64,000 nucleotides of DNA from assembly GCA_030038195.1 (NCBI GenBank), contig JASHPJ010000030.1, positions 1-64,000 of the forward strand. Direction: 5' to 3'. The notes below the pieces were generated by a model, which saw only the letters and a program-made list of their open reading frames with translations, had not been told where the DNA came from and did no database searches. Position 1 is the stretch's first letter. Every line of letters begins with the position of its first letter. The translations under genes were made by a program, and so were the position numbers. This stretch comes from Acidobacteriaceae bacterium. Lineage in GTDB: Bacteria; Acidobacteriota; Terriglobia; Terriglobales; Acidobacteriaceae. Positions 43,218-52,758 of this stretch are shown in pieces.

Positions 43218-45614
43218 TCACCTCGGCTTTGATCCGATCACTTCCAATGCATACGGTCCGTTCGTGCTGCGAAACGGCGAGCCGGACTCCGTGAGCTTGC
43301 CAGCGCGGTTATCCCAGTGCAGATGAGTGAGCTGGTAGGCGCCGTGCTCGTAGGCATACGTGTTGCCGTCGTCGCGGTAGAGATCGAATTCCCCGTCGGC
43401 TCCAGAATAAATGCGCACACGCGCCACGGTCTGCTTTTCATTGGTGCTTTCTATCGCGGAGCCGAGCGGCAGAATCGATCCGGCGCGCACAAAGATGGGC
43501 AGGATATCGATGGGCGCGTCAACGGTGATCGTCTGACCGCCATGGAAGCGCTCGTTCGTCCAGAAGTTATACCAGTCCGTGCCCGCGGGCAGATAGACCG
43601 GTCGCGAGGTTCTTCCCTGCTCCACCACCGGCGCAATCAGCAGCGCCGGGCCGAACATGTACTCGTCGCCCAGATTGGCGACTTTCGGATCGTCTCCGAA
43701 GTCCATGAAGAGGCCGCGCATGAAGGGAGCGCCGGTCTGATGCGTGCCCCACGCGAGTGAATAGATATAGGGCATCAGTTGGTAACGAAGCCACAGATAT
43801 TTTTCCAGGATGGGCTCAGCCTGCTTGCCATAAGACCACACCTCGTTTTCAGGCCGGCTGCCATGGCTGCGGAATGTGGGCTGAAACGCGCCATACTCGA
43901 ACCAGCGCGTGTAGAGCTCGGGATAGTCATCGTAATGTCCAATGTTCGCGCGCGCGTCTGTCGGGTCAAGCAGCGGCGGACGCTCCGGCACGTGCACCTC
44001 GGGCAGGTACTGCCATCCGCCAATGTCCGTGCTCCAGTACGGCATGCCCGAGGCGGTAAAGTTGATGCCCGTGGACACCTGCCGCTTGAGCGTATCCCAG
44101 TTGCCGCTGATGTCGGACGACCAGAAGGTCGTGCCGTTGCGCTGCGCGCCAAGGTAGGAGTCGCGCGCCAGGATCAGCGCGCGCGTCTTCAGGTCGCGCC
44201 GGAAGCCGTCGTAAAGCGCCGCGGTGTGAAACAGCGGATAGACGTTGAAGAACTCAGTGCCCGGCCCGATGTAAAAGTAGCTGCCGTTCGGCGGCAGATC
44301 GGGCTCGGTTTCGTCGGCCCAGAATGCGTCAAAGCCCTTGCTCACCAGATTCTCTTTGATGACCTTCCAGTACCAGCGCGCCGCATCGGGATTCGTCGTA
44401 TCGATATCGGAGCCGGCGCGATCGTAGGGTAATCCGTTGGTTGGCGTTCCATCGGCCAGCTTCTCGAACCACCCATGCTCCAGGATGGTTGCGTAGTAGC
44501 GGTCTTCCGGAATGAACCGCGGCCACACGCTGATCATCACGTGGAAGTTCATCTTGTGGAGCTGCTCGTTCATGGCGACGGGATCGGGCCAGAACTTCGG
44601 GTCCATATCCATCTGGCCCATCCTGGTGTAGTAGAACCAGTCGATGACCAGGTCGTCGATGGGCAGATGACGCTCACGATAGCCCTTGGCCACATCCAAT
44701 ACCTGCTGCTGGCTGGTGTAGCGCTGTTTGCACTGAATGTAGCCATAGGCCGACTTGGGCAGCATGGGAACAGCACCGGTGAGAAGCCGGTATCCACTGT
44801 AGATTTCGTCATAGCTGCTTCCGGCAATCACGAAGAAAGAAACCCGCTGGCCAACGTCGGAGGTCCACTTCACCGAGTCGTTAAAGCCAAAAGCCACAGT
44901 GGTTGCCGAAGGATTGTCCCATACCAGCCCGTAGCCTTTGCTGGTGACGACAAACGGCACGCAGACGGTCTGTCCCCCGGGCGCGTTGTAGTCGTGCGCG
45001 CAGCGCAGTGCATGCCCGCGGCGGTCAAGAAAGCCCTGCTGGTTCTGCCCCAGCCCGTAGTAGTGTTCGTCTGGCGCCGAAGAAAACGTCGCGCCCACCT
45101 GATAGAAAGGTGGATCGCCGGGCCTGCGGTCATACAGGATGTCGGCGTTACCGTCTTTGTGGTTGGGCACAGACATCTGCCAGTCCTCGAGCGAGAGAAG
45201 CTGCCTGCCGTCGGCCGTCTTGATGCTGATACCCACCCAGGGAGTGGAGCCATTGAAGAACTTCGCAATGTCAGCCTGCGTGCCCGTGGGCGGCCGCGAC
45301 GGCGGCTGCGGAGCTACGGTCACCACCAGCCGCGAAGAGCGGAGCACGTCGCCGCTTGGCGAGCCTTCCACGCTCCAGCCGGCGGACTGGGGCGCGGCGA
45401 TGATGCCGTATCCGGGCGCGGCGAGCGCATCCTGTTTGAGCAGGCTCAGGCTCACACGTATGATGTTGGGCGCGTAGGGCTCAACGACAACCGTGGCGGA
45501 GCCGCGCTTGAGCTGCAGCTCCTGCGCTGCGCAAAGTCCCCCGAGAAGCCCGGCCACGGCCAGCCACCTTCCCATACGTGCAACCAGCATTGCCTGATGA
45601 CCGCTTATCGACAA
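43218..45614 (-). CDS. GH31 alpha-xylosidase/alpha-glucosidase-like enzyme, secreted
   Basis: A 798-residue enzyme with a signal peptide (MGRWLAVAGLLGGLCAAQE). N-terminal GH31 sandwich (YYGLGQNQQGFLDRRG). The barrel has LPIDDLVIDWFYY, the nucleophile in FDAFWADETEPD (Asp about 434) and the acid/base in FWSSDISGNW (Asp about 501). GMPYWSTDIGGW follows. The C-terminal sandwich carries PVYLPAGTDWYNFWTNERF. The barrel resembles DUF5110-type alpha-xylosidases, so xyloglucan-type substrates are plausible. The start is TTG 45614, six bases after GGAGG; the next in-frame ATG is eight codons on. A LacI-type operator lies upstream. Confidence 0.9.
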   Translation of the reverse strand: MSISGHQAMLVARMGRWLAVAGLLGGLCAAQELQLKRGSATVVVEPYAPNIIRVSLSLLKQDALAAPGYGIIAAPQSAGWSVEGSPSGDVLRSSRLVVTVAPQPPSRPPTGTQADIAKFFNGSTPWVGISIKTADGRQLLSLEDWQMSVPNHKDGNADILYDRRPGDPPFYQVGATFSSAPDEHYYGLGQNQQGFLDRRGHALRCAHDYNAPGGQTVCVPFVVTSKGYGLVWDNPSATTVAFGFNDSVKWTSDVGQRVSFFVIAGSSYDEIYSGYRLLTGAVPMLPKSAYGYIQCKQRYTSQQQVLDVAKGYRERHLPIDDLVIDWFYYTRMGQMDMDPKFWPDPVAMNEQLHKMNFHVMISVWPRFIPEDRYYATILEHGWFEKLADGTPTNGLPYDRAGSDIDTTNPDAARWYWKVIKENLVSKGFDAFWADETEPDLPPNGSYFYIGPGTEFFNVYPLFHTAALYDGFRRDLKTRALILARDSYLGAQRNGTTFWSSDISGNWDTLKRQVSTGINFTASGMPYWSTDIGGWQYLPEVHVPERPPLLDPTDARANIGHYDDYPELYTRWFEYGAFQPTFRSHGSRPENEVWSYGKQAEPILEKYLWLRYQLMPYIYSLAWGTHQTGAPFMRGLFMDFGDDPKVANLGDEYMFGPALLIAPVVEQGRTSRPVYLPAGTDWYNFWTNERFHGGQTITVDAPIDILPIFVRAGSILPLGSAIESTNEKQTVARVRIYSGADGEFDLYRDDGNTYAYEHGAYQLTHLHWDNRAGKLTESGSPFRSTNGPYALEVIGSKPR

Positions 45615-45975
45615 GGCAGCCTCCTGATCCTGATGACGCCCGGCGCGACCAGGCGAGAGAGGGCAGAAGACAATTCTCGCTGTTTTTGAAAACGTTCTCT
45701 TGCCGACGCCATTTTATTTGAATACACCAATGCCCCGGTTCTTCGCACGGAGCGCAGTCCTGCCTGCAAAGTTTCTTTTCAGTAGAAAAGCCGGCGTGGT
45801 AAATCACCTTATTGGGTGCTGCTGAGAATTGTCAACGCAGTGGAACGATGCGTGGAATGCACATTCCGGCGCACCGGTTCCGAGCCGCTTTCGTCGGGAT
45901 TGTTTCCTGCCTCGCTGTTGCGGGTTTTGGTAAAATGGTTTATCCCGTCAAAGAGAGAAGGGGAGGTCCGATCCG
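45615..45975. other. Divergent promoter region of GH31 and SDR genes
   Basis: The 361-base gap has no gene. It holds a LacI-type operator at 45688-45701 and the ribosome site GGGGAGG of the SDR gene. The rest is unassigned. Confidence 0.5.
45688..45701. promoter_or_regulatory. LacI-type operator upstream of GH31 operon
   Basis: TGAAAACGTTCTCT is centred on CG and fits the LacI-family pattern. It lies about 75-90 bases before the GH31 start codon. Confidence 0.5.
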
Positions 45976-46695
45976 TTGCAAATCAGTTTTTCGGGCAAGG
46001 CTGTTCTCGTTGCCGGTGGAACCGGAGGCCTGGGCCGCGCCATTGCGCTGCTCTTGCTCGAGCAGGGCGCGCAGGTAGCCGTTACTTTCCGTCGCCAGGA
46101 GGAGTTCGCCGCTCTTCAGCAGGCGGCGGGCGATTCACGCGGCAGACTGGCCGGCTTCAACGCAGACGTAACGGACCCGCAGGCTGCGGCTAGCCTTGTC
46201 CAGAGCGCTCTCAGCCGATGCGGCCGTCTTGACGCCCTTGTAAACACGGTGGGAGCCTACGCCGGCGGCCTCACGCTGTGGGAGACTACCCCGGAAACCT
46301 TTGATCGCATGATCGACCTCAATCTTCGCTCGGGATATGCGCTGGCGCGCGCAGTGGCGCCCGTGCTCGTCTCCCAGAAGCATGGCGCCATCGTCAACGT
46401 CTCTGCCAAAGCCGCCTGGGATCACGCGGCCGGAGCTTCGGCCTATGCAGCTTCGAAGGCCGCGGCCATTGCTCTCATGGATTCGCTGGCCGCCGATCTC
46501 CGCGGCACGGGCGTGCGGATCAACTCCATCCTTCCCAGCATCATCGATACGGCAGCCAACCGCCAGGCCATGCCCCAGGCAGATTTCACCGCATGGCCCA
46601 AGCCCGAAGACATTGCGCGTGTCGTGCTGTTTCTCCTGAGCGACGAGGCGCGAGTGATCCACGGCGCGTCGATTCCCGTCTTCGGAAATGCATAG
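45976..46695 (+). CDS. SDR family oxidoreductase
   Basis: A 239-residue short-chain dehydrogenase/reductase. The NAD(P) loop VAGGTGGLGRAIA, NTVGAYAGG (NAG-type), the Ser of VNVSAKAAW and the Tyr-x3-Lys of AYAASKAAA are present, giving an intact catalytic set. The start is TTG 45976 behind GGGGAGG. The substrate is not predictable from sequence. It is divergent from the GH31 operon and stands alone. Confidence 0.9.
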   Translation: MQISFSGKAVLVAGGTGGLGRAIALLLLEQGAQVAVTFRRQEEFAALQQAAGDSRGRLAGFNADVTDPQAAASLVQSALSRCGRLDALVNTVGAYAGGLTLWETTPETFDRMIDLNLRSGYALARAVAPVLVSQKHGAIVNVSAKAAWDHAAGASAYAASKAAAIALMDSLAADLRGTGVRINSILPSIIDTAANRQAMPQADFTAWPKPEDIARVVLFLLSDEARVIHGASIPVFGNA

Positions 46696-46885
46696 CGGCA
46701 TTCAATAACCCCATCGCACCATCGCAGTGAGAGCCTCTTTCCTCGCAACCCTCTGCGGCTCTGGTTTTGCATCTGCTCCAAGCCGCTTTGCCTTCCGTGT
46801 TGAAGGCACTGTGCTGCCTTGCTGGCCCATATGTACCAAAAACAGAGCCAGCGAGCATAGCACACTACAGTATTGAACCCTTGGT

Positions 46886-47459
46886 AATTCAAATCGACTA
46901 GTACGAAACTCGCCACAGGAGCCGGCGCCGAGGGGACATAGCGCCATAAATTGTGGCTAAAGACGTAAGAGGAGCCGAAGGGGAGCTCGCCGCCGAAGAG
47001 CCAAAATTGCCACTGTTGTCAACCCAACTCGACGCTCCATACACACTTCCCGTCCCGTTGCCGGCAGCGGGCGTCCCTAACGTACCATCGACAGCGGGAC
47101 CGCTACAACCGCCGATGTAGGCGCTGGCGCAGGAGAAAAGCGCGTTGTTTCCTCCCATCCATGCCTATTGTTTCGTGGATGGATTGAACTCCAAAGAACC
47201 TGCGTGTCGCCCAAGTTGCCATTGGCGTCGAAACGACTACCGCTGAAGAGCCACAGGTCGCCCTTTTGATCGGTTCGGGTGACTCCCTGATTTCTGCCGC
47301 CGGAAAGATTTCCAGGAGACGCTTGGCTCAATACTCCATAGACTCCTGGTTGCGCGCCTGTGTCGCCGAGTGTACTGCTGCCTGCAATCCGGCCCAAGCA
47401 TCGCTCTGTGCTCTCGCTGCCAGGCACATAAACGCAATTGCACAGAAGGCAAGACACAT
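46886..47459 (-). pseudogene. Broken kelch-repeat secreted protein
   Basis: Reading the minus strand with frame changes gives a signal peptide (MCLAFCAIAFMCLAARAQS) and kelch-like repeats as in acidobacterial surface proteins: GAQPGVYGVLSQASPGN, DQKGDLWLFSG, LGTPAAGN, SSWVDNSGNF. Lesions: a lost base near 47390 (expected TGG), a lost G between 47190 and 47191, TGG changed to TAG at 47165-47167, and a lost T near 47003-47006. The remainder after about 46890 is unrecognisable. The two track ORFs at 46898-47158 and 47077-47538 are its fragments. Confidence 0.75.
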
Positions 47460-47745
47460 TATCGCCGAGCGAGGCGCTCGGCGTGCCGTGCAAGCCGCCC
47501 TTTGTTGAGGTTTTCAAAAACATCCAATCCGTGTGCAAGATAGCGGAAATTTATTCATGGAAACACATTTTATTAATCTTATTTTCCCGTGTAATCTGCG
47601 GATCTTGCGGCATGAGACATATATGCCTCAGCGTCTCCCATGTTTCATGTGGCCATGTCGCATTTATTTAGAATGAGTTAAGCACGGCAAATTCCCACAG
47701 ATTGCCAGTGTGGTGTCACAGAAGTTCATAGCATAAGTTGAAGTC

Positions 47746-47831
47746 CCGAACCGCAGGTCCCGCCACGGCGGATCTTTGACCTTCGACTCCGTTTGGCCGA
47801 AAAATCGGCCAAACCTCGCTCAGGATGACAG
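47746..47831 (+). repeat. Dispersed repeat A, copy 3
   Basis: It has CCGCCACGGCGG, GACCTTCGACTCCG and CGCTCAGGATGACAG as in copy 2. The variable hairpin is TTTGGCCGA (47792-47800), loop AAAA, TCGGCCAAA (47805-47813), a perfect nine-base-pair stem. Confidence 0.75.
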
Positions 47832-47864
47832 CGGTATTTATGTCATGAACTTCAGAGACATGAT

Positions 47865-48022
47865 CTAGAAGGTGTTTCAAAATCTCCTTCTGTGTCCCCG
47901 AACCGTTCCCTCAAGGGCTAAAGCCCGTAGTTCTATTGCTTTCGTTACGGCACCCTTCGACAAGCTCAGGGCAGGCTCAAAGCCGTGCCCTTTCAAAACC
48001 GGGTTTTTGAAACAGCTTCTAG
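47865..48022 (+). mobile_element. MITE-like repeat B with CTAG ends, 158 bp
   Basis: The left end CTAGAAGGTGTTTCAAAA and right end TTTTTGAAACAGCTTCTAG are inverted repeats with one mismatch. CTAG occurs at both extremities as in the element at 33359-33628. The inside shares GCCGTGCCCTTTCAAAA with the 38.2 kb copy. Confidence 0.7.
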
Positions 48023-48087
48023 GGCAAGCAGACTCCAAGAGCATCTGCGTGCGGCTCACACGGCGGATTCAGGTATTCTGTGAACAA

Positions 48088-49779
48088 ATGCAATCCCTTA
48101 CCCGCAGACAGATCATTGAAGGTTTGGCCTGCTCCGGTTTTGCAGTATCCCCCGGAGCAAATTTTTTCCATCCCTCTCAAACAGCAGGATCGGGGAGCAA
48201 AACGGTAACCTTCCTCGATATCCTGCGCGCTCCGGATTTCGTCATCGCATTCTGCGGCCTTGATCAGCCAAAGCGGCTCAGCCGCTCGGGTACGCAATGG
48301 ACCGGAACAGGGTTGCTGGTCACCATCATTCCACAGCCTGATCGTCTGCCGATCGCTGTAGCGACGACAACTGCTCGTCCTACCCATATCCAGTTGCGGT
48401 GGAGCGTCTCTGTTGAACCCGGGCTCCTCGTTTTGGGCGACGCATGGGAGCGCAGCTATGGAGATCTGCGCTGGGAATCGCTGGTTCCGGAACGCGTCCT
48501 GCCCTGGTACTTCCTCACTGCCGACCGCGAGTCCCTGCATGGATACGGTGTAAAGACCGGGGCTGGGGCTCTCTGCTTCTGGCAGATCGATCCGCAGGGC
48601 ATCTCACTCTGGCTCAATCTGAGCAACGGAGGCTCCGGTGTTGCGCTGGGTGAAAGAGAATTGCTCGCCGCCACCGTAGTTACACGGCAGGGCGACCGCG
48701 GTGCAAATGCCCTCGATGCTGCGCGTGCCTTCTGCCGCAGGATGTGTGACACTCCTCGCCCCGCAACGACGATCTACGGCAGCAACGACTGGTATTACTC
48801 CTATGGCCGAAACACGGCCGCTCAGATCATTCGAGATACGGAGTTGATGGCGTCTCTCGCGCCAACCCGCGGGCCACGGCCCTTTACCGTCATCGATGAC
48901 GGCTGGAAAAACAAGGAAGCCTATCCCGATATGGCAGCGTTGTCCGCCACAATCCGCAGCCACAATGTGCGGGCTGGCCTGTGGATTCGTCCGTTGCAAG
49001 CGGATGCCGACACGCCAGCCGACCTGCTTCTGCCCAATGCGCGATTCGGGAACAACACGAGCCACGAAACCAACCTCGCTTTCGACCCAACCGTTCCGGA
49101 AGCGCTGGAACGTGTGCTGGCCAAAGTGACCCAAGCCATCGGCTGGGGCTATGAACTGATTAAACATGATTTTTCCACTTACGACCTCCTCGGGCAGTGG
49201 GGGTTTGAAATGCATGCCCAGCCTACGCTTTCAGGCTGGAGTTTCCATGATCGCAGCAAAACCAACGCCGAGATCCTCCGCGGCTTGTACGAGGCGATTC
49301 GCCAAGCTGCCGGGAAGCGCACGCTCCTGATCGGCTGCAACACCGTCGGCCACCTCGGTGCCGGCATCTTCGATGCACAGCGGATAGGCGATGACGTGAG
49401 CGGTAAGATCTGGGAACGCACGCGGCGCATGGGGGTGAACACACTGGCTTTCAGGTTGCCCCAGCATCGAGCATTCTTTGCACTCGATGCCGACTGCGTA
49501 CCGATCACGACAGAGACGCCGTGGTCCTGCAATCGACAATGGCTCGATCTGGTGGCCAGGAGCGGGACCGTGCTCCTGGTCTCACCCCAGCCCGCAGCCA
49601 TGGGGCTGGAGCAGCGCGATGCCGTACGTGCGGCATTCGAGATTGCCACGAGCGGGACAGAGACAGCTGCGATTGATTGGCAGAGTAACACCACGCCGGG
49701 CCACTGGCAATTCCGGCCCGGGACGGAGAAAAACTACGACTGGTATCAAAACAGCGGGGCATGGCCATTCGGGATTTGA
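48088..49779 (+). CDS. Clan GH-D (alpha-galactosidase-like) glycosidase
   Basis: A 563-residue protein beginning MQSLTRRQIIEGLACSGF, a Tat-like leader. The barrel shows YGSNDWYYSYGRNT, FTVIDDGWKN, RAGLWIRPLQ, the likely nucleophile in YELIKHDFSTYD and the likely acid/base in RIGDDVSGKIWER. It is distantly GH36/GH27-like; substrate unknown. The track ORF adds 72 codons from an upstream MITE; ATG 48088 is the plausible start, though its ribosome site is weak. It converges with the MGH1-like gene and probably works on the same glycan. Confidence 0.8.
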   Translation: MQSLTRRQIIEGLACSGFAVSPGANFFHPSQTAGSGSKTVTFLDILRAPDFVIAFCGLDQPKRLSRSGTQWTGTGLLVTIIPQPDRLPIAVATTTARPTHIQLRWSVSVEPGLLVLGDAWERSYGDLRWESLVPERVLPWYFLTADRESLHGYGVKTGAGALCFWQIDPQGISLWLNLSNGGSGVALGERELLAATVVTRQGDRGANALDAARAFCRRMCDTPRPATTIYGSNDWYYSYGRNTAAQIIRDTELMASLAPTRGPRPFTVIDDGWKNKEAYPDMAALSATIRSHNVRAGLWIRPLQADADTPADLLLPNARFGNNTSHETNLAFDPTVPEALERVLAKVTQAIGWGYELIKHDFSTYDLLGQWGFEMHAQPTLSGWSFHDRSKTNAEILRGLYEAIRQAAGKRTLLIGCNTVGHLGAGIFDAQRIGDDVSGKIWERTRRMGVNTLAFRLPQHRAFFALDADCVPITTETPWSCNRQWLDLVARSGTVLLVSPQPAAMGLEQRDAVRAAFEIATSGTETAAIDWQSNTTPGHWQFRPGTEKNYDWYQNSGAWPFGI

Positions 49780-49989
49780 TCCGCCGTGACCGTTCTTTGT
49801 CACAACCTACCAGGGATCGCCGCATCGCCGTCGGTGCGAACTTCATAGCCACCCGGCGGTTCACGTCTGTAGGGATGAATTCAGGACAAGTCTCTGCTGG
49901 TTCAGGTTTTTCTGTCCATGAGGACTGAGCCGCGGCTACAATTGCCGCTGAACAGATCAACGAAGCGACAACGAATTTGTCGGCCTTCA

Positions 49990-51615
49990 TCACTGGGCAT
50001 TTCGCAGCGCAGTGTTCATTTGCGGTTTACCGGAGATTGAAAATTGTAGCGTAGTCAATTCTTTGGCGCGCGCGACAACGGTCCCATCGCAGAGGACTTC
50101 GAGCCCACTACCGCTGTGGTACCGGGTACCATCGCGGTCATAGAGAATCGTCAGCAAGTGCCCATGGTACGGAACACCGTCCAAGGCAAAGTAATTCCAT
50201 TTCCCAGGTGGAATCAACGGGCGCAGCGTCAACTCATTCCCAGGCGCTGGCCGCAGCCCGATGAGGCCTGTAATAATAAGGTCCGCAAATCCGGAATGAT
50301 TGTAGTATCGGCCGCGGTTTGGAGGCGGCTGGCGGAGGGAAATCAGAATGTTTCGGGCGATCCATTGGCCGGTATCCGGATCGAGATCTTCATCGATCCA
50401 TGGAATCACTTTGCCATTCGGCAACCGGATGTGTTGGGAATAAGCATAAGTTTGCAGGAGACGAAAGTAATTTTCCCTGGTCATTACGCTTTGCCTTGGG
50501 CCGTCCAGGAGATTTGCAAGTGCTACTAATGTCTGCGTTGTGGCATACGGCCACGACGGCCCGTTCCAAAGGCATTCATGCCTCACTTTATAGTCAAACC
50601 TGGGATTACGCCGCTCGGCAGTCGTTGGTCCGTATCTGCCCCAAAAGCCCTCCGGATCAAAGAGGAGTTGCCAAGCCGAATCGTGCTGCACGGACGGTAA
50701 ATTAAAATACCAGGGGATATACCCTATCAGCTCCCGATCTCCAGTCCAGCCGTCGTCATCATGGCGCGCGACTGTCTCATAGAAGCCGTCGTGCGGATTC
50801 CAGAGTCGCTTCTCGACGAGTACGCGGAGATGAGCGGCTTTCACGCGATAGGCTTGCGCCACCTCTTCTTGGCCCGCCATTTCGGCGATCCGTGAGATGG
50901 CGATGGCATCGCCGTACATATAGCTGTTGATAGTCGGCCGGTAGCCATTCCCGCTGATGCTGTCTTCCATTCCATCGCGGTCATCGATCTGCCAAAACAG
51001 CCCATTGGAGTCCTGGTGTGTCCGCTCCCAAGCTTCGTAATTCTTTCCCAAGGCCGGCAGCAGGCTTATGGTAAAAGTCCGGTTCCCTGTTGCAAGAAAC
51101 AACTGGTACACAGAATCAGCGGCCCAGAAGCTATACCGCCGAGGTTCACCATCCGGCCCAAACCAGAAGCTTGTGTAGTCGTCAACGTACTCTGGATCGC
51201 GTAGCCAACGCGCTTCTCGTATGTGATGGCCTGCCGCCGCATCGATCATGTTGCGCTTTCCTGACCAGGGCACATCATCAAGAAATTCACTGATCAAATA
51301 TCCGTCGGGAGTTGGCATGATGTGTTTTTGGAAGGCATACCAGCGGAAGTAATAAATCCGCTCCATCTCCTTGTCGGGAATATCGAGCCAAGGAATATTA
51401 GCAACGAACCAGTCCCACGGCATAGGCGGCGCGGTTCCGAGCATCTGCCGCTCGTCATTGGCGAACTCCACAAAGTAATGCTGATAGTTGGCTGGTTGAA
51501 GCACAAGATGGTTAGCGGCCCGTTGCTGTCCGGCGCAGACCCTCCAGCTTGCTAGCAGAAGCACCAGAGCTACCACGCAATTCCAGCGAACAATAGAGCG
51601 CCCCCAAGTCATCAT
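49990..51615 (-). CDS. MGH1/GH63-like (alpha/alpha)6 glycoside hydrolase, secreted
   Basis: A 541-residue protein with a signal peptide (CVVALVLLLASWRVCAGQ). The toroid domain shows WLDIPDKEMERIYYFRWYAFQKHI, ISEFLDDVPWSGKRNMIDAAAGHHI, DRDGMEDSISGNGYRPTINSYMYGDA, HECLWNGPSWPYATTQT and a C-terminal small sandwich. These fit the mannosyl-oligosaccharide-glucosidase-like (GH63/MGH1) group. The start ATG overlaps the stop of the propeller gene (ATGA), so translation is coupled. The track ORF is 28 codons too long. Probable role: exo-acting removal of sugar from the glycan imported by the TonB receptor. Confidence 0.82.
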   Translation of the reverse strand: MMTWGRSIVRWNCVVALVLLLASWRVCAGQQRAANHLVLQPANYQHYFVEFANDERQMLGTAPPMPWDWFVANIPWLDIPDKEMERIYYFRWYAFQKHIMPTPDGYLISEFLDDVPWSGKRNMIDAAAGHHIREARWLRDPEYVDDYTSFWFGPDGEPRRYSFWAADSVYQLFLATGNRTFTISLLPALGKNYEAWERTHQDSNGLFWQIDDRDGMEDSISGNGYRPTINSYMYGDAIAISRIAEMAGQEEVAQAYRVKAAHLRVLVEKRLWNPHDGFYETVARHDDDGWTGDRELIGYIPWYFNLPSVQHDSAWQLLFDPEGFWGRYGPTTAERRNPRFDYKVRHECLWNGPSWPYATTQTLVALANLLDGPRQSVMTRENYFRLLQTYAYSQHIRLPNGKVIPWIDEDLDPDTGQWIARNILISLRQPPPNRGRYYNHSGFADLIITGLIGLRPAPGNELTLRPLIPPGKWNYFALDGVPYHGHLLTILYDRDGTRYHSGSGLEVLCDGTVVARAKELTTLQFSISGKPQMNTALRNAQ

Positions 51616-52592
51616 GATTCCGCCACGAATCCCAAGCTCTCCTCTGAGCGCGTCACCAGCCCAATCTGTTCCAGATGGTTGTTTCGGCCGTTGTACCAAA
51701 GCTTCCAGCCACCATTGGAGTAGACCGCGAAGGGCTTATAACACGCGTCGGCATCCCAACCACCGGGGGTGGGCCGTACGATTGGGTTTTCCGCATGACG
51801 AACCCAGCCTGTGATCCCATCCTTTGACCGCGCCAGCCCGATCTGCGCGTGATCGATGTCGCGGAAACCGATATAAAAGGCGTAATACCAACCTTTCCAG
51901 AGCAATACCTGGGCGGCAGCAACGCGGTTCTTTTCCCACTCAAATCGAGGATCGGGCGTGAGAACTGGATTGGCCGCGTACTTATCCCATCTCAGGCCGT
52001 CCTTGCTTGTCGCGTAGCCAATGGCGTTCGGTTCGTATTGCTGGCCACCGGAATACCACATCTTCCATAAGCGATCCGCCGCATCCCACATCACGTGCGG
52101 GCACATTACTGCAACATCTTCCCATGGTGCTTCGGAGACAAGAACCGGCTTCTCTGATTGGCGCACCCAGGCGATTCCGTCGGCGCTCGTCGCATAACCG
52201 ATTGCGGACCTCCCCTTCGCCTGGCCTGTATACCACATGTGATATCCATCCTTGCGGTGTACTACGATGGGGCGATTGATATCGTCTTCCCACCCGGTCT
52301 CGGTGCGAGGTCCGAGGACGATCTCCGGTGGCTTCCAATGAATTCCGTTAATACTTTCCGTAATGGCAACACTCTGCTTGGGGCGCCAGGAAACCCACAT
52401 CCTGAATTTTCCTAATTCCCGCAGTACGCAGATGTCGAAACACGTTCCATATTGCCCACCAAGAACCGGGTTCCCTTCATACTTTACCCACCCGGCATAC
52501 TTTCCTGGATTCGTTGCACTGAACGCGTAGGTCAAGTAAGACTCCGTAGTCAGGTATCCCAGAGCCAGCATCAAATCTCTTCTTGTCAACAT
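51612..52592 (-). CDS. Five-bladed beta-propeller glycoside hydrolase-like protein, exported
   Basis: A 326-residue protein with a Tat-like leader (MLTRRDLMLALGYL). Repeating blade motifs resemble GH43/GH117/GH130-type propellers: KYEGNPVLG, IGYATSADGIAWVRQ, WKMWYSGG, IGYATSKDGLRWDKY, IGLARSKDGITGWVR and WKLWYNGRNNHLEQIG. Acidic residues are present in the expected places (DDINRPIV, WEDVAVMCPHV), but I cannot assign the catalytic set. The gene is followed by an overlapping MGH1-like gene. It lies downstream of the TonB receptor. Confidence 0.8.
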   Translation of the reverse strand: MLTRRDLMLALGYLTTESYLTYAFSATNPGKYAGWVKYEGNPVLGGQYGTCFDICVLRELGKFRMWVSWRPKQSVAITESINGIHWKPPEIVLGPRTETGWEDDINRPIVVHRKDGYHMWYTGQAKGRSAIGYATSADGIAWVRQSEKPVLVSEAPWEDVAVMCPHVMWDAADRLWKMWYSGGQQYEPNAIGYATSKDGLRWDKYAANPVLTPDPRFEWEKNRVAAAQVLLWKGWYYAFYIGFRDIDHAQIGLARSKDGITGWVRHAENPIVRPTPGGWDADACYKPFAVYSNGGWKLWYNGRNNHLEQIGLVTRSEESLGFVAES

Positions 52593-52758
52593 TGCTTCCT
52601 CGACAGTGTCTTATTCGTTCCACCGGCCAAAACCGGAATCTAACTTGTGTAACTAACCTTCTGAGCAAATCGTACAAACGTGATGGGTGGTTCCCGTGAG
52701 CCCACCTTTTCTTGCGATGGGCCCACGGAAGTAACTCTAGCCGATTGCGCACAGCAGC

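Larger units (their letters stand above)
47460..48087. other. Intergenic with two repeats upstream of a glycosidase gene
   Basis: There is no gene. Repeat A copy 3 (47746-47831) and a MITE-like element (47865-48022) occupy most of the right half. The ORF-track start for the following gene at 47872 lies in the MITE and is not real. Confidence 0.6.

Noticed and set aside
47872-48087. N-terminal 72-codon extension of the GH-D gene
   Set aside because: It is encoded by a MITE-like repeat and precedes a plausible Tat-like leader.
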